Part shown: positions 21,001-30,000 of the stretch, piece by piece
Layout: every line of letters begins with the position of its first letter
How positions within the stretch are numbered: the stretch's first letter is position 1
Source: Atrina japonica
Lineage: Eukaryota > Mollusca > Bivalvia > Pterioida > Pinnidae
Direction of reading: 5' to 3'
NCBI GenBank assembly: GCA_030159075.1
Contig: BROG01000559.1
Coordinates: 420,501-484,500, forward strand
DNA: 64,000 bases
The notes under the pieces: generated by a model
Told to the model about the DNA's origin: nothing
Databases searched by the model: none
The model's input: only the letters and a program-made list of their open reading frames with translations
Made by a program: the position numbers and the translations under genes

Positions 21001-24000
21001 ATGAATGCTTTACCTAAAGTCACCAGTAAACTGGAGACCACTTTAAGAAAATTACAGTTGGAGAAAGATCCCGTAAGACATCAAGAACTGTTAGAATTAG
21101 GCAGAGACGCTTTATTGAAATGGTTTGTTATGGGCTCTAAAAATCTTCTGTCTGGTACTATTCCAGTGATCAAACCTACAGCAACGTTAATACAGAAAAA
21201 TGCTGATCATTTAAAAATAATTGCTGTCCAAAAAGCTGATGAAGAAGCTAAGAAAACTGCTATCTTAAAACGGGGAGGGGCAGGGTTCTTAGGTGGGGTA
21301 ACCATTCGCTACCTATTACAGTGGGCTGGACGTCTTAAGAACAACCCTGCACCTAAAAAGAGAAAACCAAAGGCAGCCCGTCCTCCTGAGAAAAAGGAAC
21401 CCCCATTTATTCTAAAACTGAATCTAAAACAGATTCGCGAAGCTAAGGCATTGAATCATGCTTGTCCTACACCAATACCGTCACCACCTGCAACCAACAA
21501 CCCGGTAGCAGGAACTTCTGCTACTGCAATATCTATCTTTGGACAACCTATACGTCTTCCTGGTAGACCTAATATCAAAATTACTCAACGGAAACAACCT
21601 CATATTACTAAGACTAAAGCAGTCTTACAGAAACTGAATTTACCTAAGAAAAAGAAAAAGTCTACTCTCACTTCTACTCCAAAGCAGTCCTTGTTATTCC
21701 CCTTATTACCAAAACCTTTAACTGCCAAAGATGTATCATCTCAGCTAAACAAACCTGTTACGTCTACTCCAAAGTCTACTTGTTAACCTTCGTTTGCTTC
21801 TACCTTTGGAACTCCTATCAACAGCCAGTCTAGGACAAAATCTTCTTCACATAGAATAGCTACAAATGTGCATGGTGCAATGCTCTATTTAATACGAGTA
21901 AAGAACTTCAAGATCATAAACGACTTCAACATCCTATGTTGATATAGGTTTATAAAACTACTTCAGATCATATGCTGAGCCATTTGTATAGAATACTTAA
22001 TTGTAGTCACATCATGGCACCAAGCAAAAGTAAGCATGGACTTCTCATGCCGCTTTGATTAAAGTTTTACACAAATAGTATCCTATTGAGTTTAAAAGGA
22101 TGATCTTACGGTATGCCCCCGATGACACAATCATGAAAATTTGTGAAGTAGTGTATAACATCTTGAAAGGAGTGATACCTTTAACAAAACGCCAGAAACA
22201 TCACTTGGGTTCAAAGAAACAGGTCTTAAGAAACCTAGTTTAGCCTCAATTGACTGTCCCTCAACGACGTCGTATAACACCATTTAAATTCCAAAGTTTA
22301 CTCTTAGACGGATTTCGGCTATACTTTTAAATTTATTATTATTTGTATGATAACACTTTCTCTTTAGATAATACATATACATTTTAAATTGGAGCTAAAA
22401 GGATGAAGTCTAATTGACGGAAACGATCGTCTTGAGCATTATAACTTTGGTATTATGTTTACAATATTTATAACCACTAGGTCGTTGCCACTGCTGATGG
22501 ACCGTTTGAGTCCCCGAGGGTATACATAAACCTAGTACCTGGTATTTCGGTAACAGCTGATAATCTTATACTTAAGTAATATTTGGCACCGATAACACCA
22601 TTTAAATTCCAAGTTTTCTAAAGCTAAGATAGTGATCTTTTTGCAGAGGTTACTTTTAGACGGATTCCGGCTATACTTTTAGATTTATTATTTGACCATG
22701 TATGATACCACTACCTTGTATGACACCACTTTCTCTTTAAATAATACATATACATTTTAAATTAGAGCTCAACTGATGAAGTCTAATTGACAGAAACGAT
22801 CGTCTTGAGCATTATAACTTTGGTTTTATGTTTATAATATTCTAACGAATCAGCAAGGTGGTGTTTTACCTATCTTACCCTTATTAGCGCCATTACTAGG
22901 GACTGTAGCTTCTCCTATCTTAAAATCTATACTATAACCTTGACCACACGAAAAATGATCTTAGTTCCCGAGAGGACCATGAAGGAACTCAAAAAATGGA
23001 GAGAAGGAAGTTTACACCCTTTGCCTCATACACTTGAAGTAGCATCTTAGGTACGTTTAGGTAATGAATTAGATGCGATTGTAGATCGTGATGATTTGAC
23101 TCCTGAAGCTAAGGTAGCCAAGTTTCGTTAAGAACTTCATCGATATCGTACGTATCTACAACAGGCACGACATCCTGAAGAACAGAGACCTTGGTCTCAG
23201 AAAACAGAAAAAGTAACGGAAGTCAAAGATGATGTTAAGTCTGAAATGTCTACTGAAGATCAAGATCTTATGACAGCTATTATCCTGTGCCACTGCTCCA
23301 TTAAAAACAAAAGTCCCTTTGTTATTTAAACATCTCAAGAAACATTCTGATATACTAACATGGGAAAAAGACGGTCAAATACAATACAAAGGGAAGACCG
23401 TATCTGGGACCAATATGGTCGATCTCGTAACTGATGCCTTACGGCTACAACCTAGGAAGGGTATCAGCCGTCGGAGCTTAGTGGAATCGAATGTCTCTCG
23501 TGATTGGATTCGTAACACTAATTATATAAAAGTGATGAATCAACCTACGGTAAAACCAAAGGCTATGAGTCCCCCTAAACCTCTGAATGATAATAGTGAT
23601 GAAGATGGCACAAGGTTCTTTGATGCTATGTATAATCTTCCTTCTACTGACATAAAAGATTCTGCAAAGACACCCCTTAGTCAGAAAATTGTTGAGAATT
23701 GGCATAGATTGACTCTTACGGCCTGGTCTACAATTAAAAAAACCCATAAGAGTTCTCGTCTCCAAGAAAGGATCAAAACTCAAAATCTTCGCAAAATGCC
23801 AAATTAGCATCCATCTATTATGATCCCTCTAATCGGGGTGGGTATGCAGGTATACAACCTCTCTATCGAGAAGTGAAACGTCGAAAGTGTCCCATTTCTC
23901 TACATGAGATCAAACAATGGTTGAAAGAACAAGACACGTAGATTCATAAATTTATAAAGAGAAATTTTCCTCGTGCTTGGGTCATCCCTTTGAAAAATAA

Positions 24001-27000
24001 ATCTGCCAAAGAAATGGTACGAGAGTTTCAAGCAGTCTTAAAACAAGCTAAAGGACGACGTACTATTCGTATACAAACCTATAAAGGAAAGGAGTTTTTG
24101 AATCGTGAATTTCGTCAAATGTTTCATGATTTTCATTTCTTTACGACAGACAATACGGAAACAAACGCTAGTATTGTAGAACGATTTCAACGGACACTGA
24201 AAGCTCGCATGTGGAGATATTTTACTCATATTCGTTCACGTCGTTATGTTGATGTTCTACCCCAGATTGTTCAAACTTAAAGTCAATCGTAGTATCGGTA
24301 GAAGTCCCATAGAAGTCAATCCTTTCAATGTGATAGTAATCTAGGAAACCTTAAATGGCACCCCACCTAAACTCCGTCAAAGTTTTATGCAGGTGAATGC
24401 GTACGTATCAGTTAAGAAAAACGTACATTTGATAAGGGATACTTACCTAACTGGACCACAGAACTGTTCACGATCGCGAAACGAGTACCTGATCGTTACC
24501 CTTATGTATATTACATCCAAGAAGATCATCAAGAACGTTTGGAAGGTACGTTTTGCGAATCCGAATTACAAGCCGTAGTGAAAACAGATGATATCTATGA
24601 AGTCGACGAGATTCTCGATCACAGAAAAAGTCGTGTAGGTGAAACTCGTGTTATAGAAGACTGTCTGTCAAAGTCAACGATGAGCCCACAGAGCAACTAC
24701 CGAATTTCCCTGATAGAGCGAGTCATACATCTAGTACTACTATGAAATGGTGCGGAGAAAACATACCTCGAAATGAAATTGTAATTTTTGTTCGAGTAGC
24801 TTTTGCCTTTACTATCATTATAGCTTGCGTCGTTCATTTAGCTTTGAATGATGACAATAGTCAGTTCTGGATGGTTATGTTAAGTGGTTGTATGGGGTAC
24901 ATCATGCCTAATCCCAGTATGAAACTACCCCCCAAAGCGAAAAAATTGAATCTATAAAGGATTCAAGTTCACACGTTTGAATCCATTCCTAAGGACCGTG
25001 GTGATAGTGACACATTATGACACTCATCTTTCCCAAAGGGGTACCTCGTCAGAAAGATATGGGCTTCTCTTTCCTAAACTGACTCAATCGTTAACGAGAA
25101 AAACACATTGTCTAATCTCTCAGACTTTCTGAAATCTACCATGAAAAAGCCATCCCTCAAATTTGCTTTGAAATCGGTAATGGATGTGATACAAAATAAA
25201 AGTTCCTTGAAAAATGCTCTTGTTTAACGAGGGAAAGAAGCAGTGGCCAACTTAATGAATGGTCCTAAGAAAACATTACTCGTGCACCTTCTCACGTCGC
25301 TTCTCGTTTAGCAGACAGAAACGATCAAGGGACAAGGGGTCATACAAACAGTAGAATAAAAAAGAAACAGTCTACTTCTACAAGTAAATCTAAACAGGTC
25401 GGAAGAGAACAAGATATCTTTGACTAACAAGATGATGATGCAAAAATATTCGTGTGAGTGTAGTAGTGAAGCTCTAGAGTTGTTTAATGTACCTCCCACC
25501 AATGTAACCTTAGAAGAAGGACGATGGGTGGAATACTACCCCATCTCTAGTGTCAATACACAATTTGCTCATATTGAGTTTGAAGTCAAAGGACAAGGCG
25601 ATGAGTATTTGGATTCGAACCAGACCTATGTGTACGCATAAGCTAAAATCGTCAAACAAGACGGAACTGTTCTAGCAGATGATAGTCAAATCACCCCCGT
25701 CAACAATTTGCTGCATAGTTTGTTTTCCGAGATCGATTGTAATCTAAATGGAAAAGTGATCACTCCTGGAACCGATACTTATCCCTATCGAGCTTATTTC
25801 GAAAAGTTGCTGTCCTTTTCTGACGAAATGTTAAAATATCAAATTAGTGCTACGAGTTAATGGTACAAGGGTCAACCTAGACGATTTGACAAGGTGAATC
25901 CTCATTCCGATGATGCCGCCGAGAAAAACTCAGGATTGGCTAATCGCCATGAACGTATAAGTGAAAGTAAAACATTTAATACGATGGATCGTTTCCATTT
26001 GGATCTGTTTGAACAGAATCGGTATCTACCTTATGATATAGATGTACTATTCAGGTTTAATAGAAGTCGTGAATCATTTTACATGATGTGTGGAGGAGTT
26101 GAATTGGGCTTTTTGAATATATTACAAATGTATTTGGTGGTACGTAAAGTGAAACCCATTGCGACCTTACTGAATCAGATGAACGAACAGATGAATACCA
26201 GTACTGCTAAATTTCCCTTGAGACGTGTAGAAGTGAAAACGTTTACTATTCCTGCTGGTACACGTTCAAAAATTACAGATCATTTGTATCAAGGTCAAAT
26301 GCCAAAACGTATAGTAGTAGGTATGGTGAGCAATGCCGCTTTCAATGGTGATGCGACAAAGATGTTTTACTACTTTGACGAGGCTGTAGACACGGTGAAC
26401 GAAACGAACATTTTGCAAAAATTTGAAGAAAGTTTAGAGAAATCCAGCGTTCCTAAAACATTTAGAGATGTCTACAAACAGAAATTCTACTGCCCAGATT
26501 GAAGAGCTACCAAAAGAAACAGACCGAAGTCGCCTTTGGCATACTGTGTATCGCTTGATGCAACTGGCACCCCGGGTCGATATTGAAGTGACAGTTAAAT
26601 ATATTTTTTCATTCAAGTATTGTACATTTTCCAGAGGGAAAACCCTAATCCTCTTCGAAAATACATTTTGATTTTTTTAAAAGAAAGACGAGAAACTACT
26701 GTGATTGCCATCATGATGTATTCGTTGTCGCTCCTATACTCTGTAAAACTAGTTTAAACAGCTACAGATACAAGACGACTTTATTTTGCTAGAAGATAAT
26801 TTTTTCTAAACTCTACGTGTTCATCGCTATTGAGGCCATTCGTGCCTTTTGTTTTTATCTATTTATTATTTTATCTCTTATTTTTACCCTTATCCATATT
26901 TTTGTCAGCCGATGTCAGAGAAGATATTGTCGATGGTACTACATTCTGTCCAACCACTGTTATGTCATCAACTGTCTCAACATTGTTAACCAGCAAGGTG

Positions 27001-30000
27001 TCCACATTGACTTCAGTAGATATGAACAGTGTAACAAATTCTTTACCTCAAGATGGCGTATCAAACGTTACAACGCAACCATTACCACAGAAAAACAACG
27101 TATCGACAGAAAATTCAAAGAGTAAGTAATAATAGTGTGATGTTATTTCATATTTTGATTGTACTTTATATATTTCTACCTGACGCATTTTTAGAAATAA
27201 ATCAATATTTGAATATATTTGAATAATATTACAATTGTAGGTAGGACACTACTTTAATAATATGCAAATTGCATCAATGATATTATATACAATAAGTAAC
27301 AAATTGTTCTTATTTTGTTATATTGTAGGTGCTGCCATCATCGGTGGTACAATGGCTGGAATTTCTATAATTATCATTTTTCTGGTTTTGATTGTAATAT
27401 TTCTATGGAGAACAAGGTATGCACACATAATTATCTCACTATGCATGTTTTACACTTCAAAATGTCGAAATCAGTGTAAAGATCCAATCTTCTTTCTTAT
27501 ATATATATATAATCGGTCCATAATACTTTTTCTATCAACTATCAGATCTGGGCCCGAGACCATAAACAAGGAAAATTCAGAGACAAATTTTATTCTCAAC
27601 AGTTAAGATTTTACTCATCTCACCCTCAATTGAGGTAGGATTATTAAGGGGCAATGTAAATCTAGTCGAGGATATATGTCCCAATTATGTCCCGATTCAC
27701 TTAACTTCGATTATTCTAACCATAAGCTATGATTAAATATTTCATAACCAACCATGAGGTATAAACCGTGTTAAAATCAAATGGGCAGCACGTATTGTGG
27801 CATAAAAAGGGGAATAGATATATACCTTTTTAGAAAGATTAAAAACGTCTTGTAAAATACCAATACATAACCAAAGTCAGTCATTTATACATATAATATG
27901 TAAAATGTTTATAATAAACGATATTCAAGATACAAGTAAATCAGTGAACGTACATTAGATAAAATAAATCACTAAGGGCATACACTGGGCACATGTATCG
28001 GACACTGTTCCTATTGTTAACAAACGTTGTATGATCAAAGCAAGCCAACAGAAAAAAAAGTGTTGGTCTCCTAAACTTATATCGCTCAAATAAAAACGTT
28101 GTTTTCGAACGCCAGAGGATTAAACATATACTCTAGGGCGACGGAGACCATGACATTAGCGTCTATTTATCCCGAGGCGAACGTAGGGGGCGGCAAACAG
28201 AGCATTTTCGCTGTTTAGAATTACTACAGACTATACTTAACTTATCAAACCCTGCAGTCACATATAGACTTAGCCAGATCAACAAATAGTATGATCTACT
28301 ATCATAATTCGGGAGTTAACAAGATCATATTGAATGTAAAATTTTTATAAAATTGTTATTCTAAATTATACACCACTGAATTCTGACATTCTTTGAAATT
28401 GGTAGGTCTTAGAGTGACATCAGGGGTTGATGACTTAAATATTTTATAACTTCAGAAAGAAATACGTTTAAGCATTTCTTTATGATTCACAACTTTACCC
28501 AAATTCTGACGTTTAGTACAAATTTTGTCTGAGAATAGTTTTATGGCCCTAAGCCCTGGTCCCGAAGTCACCAAATTTACTCAGTACTCAAGCTCAACTA
28601 CCTTTTAATTATTTTAAGGTTATTTTAACACGGCATACGATATTGTATATTGACGGCATACAAATGTATATAATGATCAAAATTGTTGCTTACCAAAAGA
28701 AAACTTCAGACATATTTTTAAAAAATTGTTTGGGTGCGTAATCAAATTTTGAGTACCGTACTCAACGTATTTATTTATATTTTACAGGACCATCATAGTG
28801 TGAAGTAAACATTTATACTTGAATGACGAAAAATAATAATGTTTCCTCTTCAAAAAATCCAAAATCCAAAAGTTTTACAAGCGATTATATAGTCAAAATA
28901 ATAAGATAAAAGTTGTGACTGAGTACAAACATGTATTGAGTAAAGTTGGTGACTTCGAGTCTTTTATTGCGCAGTTCACAAGAAGATAAAAAAACTGGTG
29001 TTGTTTTTAATTCAGGAAAAGAAAGGAATTAAAGGAACATGAAACTGATCAGAGCCTGCATCTTAGTAATCAAGGATACGAAGCACATACATCAGATATT
29101 CCTACGAGTTCACAATTGTACAATAATTTAGACGATCATGAGTATATTGAGGTAAAACCACCAACTGCAGTATTCTCCGTCGCAGCAGATCAGTGCAATG
29201 ACGGGAAATATGAAGAATGTATTCCAAAACATGAGTTTCAAAAAACCGAAGTACTCCCCCGAAATTCACACGTTTACCAAACATTGCAAAATCATGAATA
29301 CATCGATATAACACAATCGAATGACGCGGGATATTTCGATATCCAGGCCACGAACTGCCATAGAAATAATGGAAGCACCAATCAAAAACCCATTGTTAAG
29401 CCTACTAGTTCACCTGTCCAGGGTTCACCGCAGTATCAAACTGTAGATGACATCGCCAGGGCTCAACAGAGTTCTTTGGATGCAGAGTATTTTGTTTTAC
29501 AAACACAAGAAAGCTCTGACGATTCTCAGCAACAAAGTCAACAGGAACCAAACAATTCAAAAGTAGTTGTCAAAACACTCGATGTGCATGACCGGGGACA
29601 GACGGAAGGCGACACTTTGGATACAGAATACTTTGCTTTACAGACACAGGGGGTCAAAGACACTTTTAATATCCCTTGTGATGCTACATATTTCGTTCTA
29701 GAGGAACAAGACAAGACAGATGACGATAAAATTAAACCTGAGGGTAAAATGTACAAGTACGATAACGATAGACGGCAAGTTGTAAATCATAAATCAGAAC
29801 AAAAAATAGACGGCGGCGAACAAATGTATATGTCCAATGAGGATGAATATGATTACCTCAACCAATCAAATTTAAGAAAAAATGTAACCATAGATACAGA
29901 CGATACTTACAGTCATGCAAAATCGCCTTCCCTTGAAACGTCATTGTCTGACAAAATGAAAGGTACAGAAAACGGAAATGCAAACACAAGTACCGGTCCA

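Larger units (their letters stand above)
22276..22837 (+). mobile_element. retrozyme-like element (about 1.5 tandem units) with hammerhead ribozymes
   Basis: Flanked by TAT at 22273-22275 and 22838-22840 and inserted in a Polinton gene. It holds a partial unit, then one complete unit of 373 bp between two hammerhead cleavage positions (after 22431 and after 22804), then the start of a further unit. The unit body (AACCACTAGGTCGTTGCC.., GGGTATACATAAACCTAG..) matches the locus at 12285-12865. Short tandem units bounded by type I hammerheads are the known layout of animal retrozymes. No ORF. Confidence 0.75.
22014..22937 (+). pseudogene. conserved small Polinton protein interrupted by retrozyme-like insertion
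   Basis: The left part (22014-22275) starts MAPSKSKHGLL, has a frameshift after residue 14, an in-frame TAG at about 22078 and further stop damage near 22240. It contains MKICEVVYNILKGVIPLT, a motif I recognise from a small protein recurrent in Polintons. The right part (22838-22937) carries the expected Gly/Pro/Leu-rich hydrophobic C-terminus (LPILPLLAPLLGTVASPIL). The 562 bp between them is the tandem repeat with a hammerhead ribozyme. The flanks join cleanly apart from a TAT duplication, so the gene existed before the insertion. Confidence 0.75.
19727..26502. mobile_element. Polinton/Maverick element, copy 2, decayed, in a receptor intron
   Basis: Gene remnants in order: coiled-coil and Pro-rich ORFs on minus; then on plus packaging ATPase, zinc-finger protein, small conserved protein, second conserved protein, integrase, membrane protein, a capsid-associated-type protein and the major capsid protein. 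Many carry stops or frameshifts. No polymerase B or protease is visible, and the capsid gene is cut off at 26502, so the right end is deleted. Protein sequences differ strongly from copy 1, so the two belong to different lineages. The element lies wholly in the intron 17155-26908. Confidence 0.85.

Noticed and set aside
22773..22779. CTGATGA as box C of a C/D snoRNA
   Set aside because: No matching box D or terminal stem, whereas hammerhead pairing is complete.
26817..27125. 102-residue ORF over receptor exon F in another frame
   Set aside because: The Ser/Thr-rich frame joins neighbouring exons with correct phase. This one does not.
29102..29756. Minus-strand ORFs opposite the receptor tail
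   Set aside because: Shadow frames of the coding exon.
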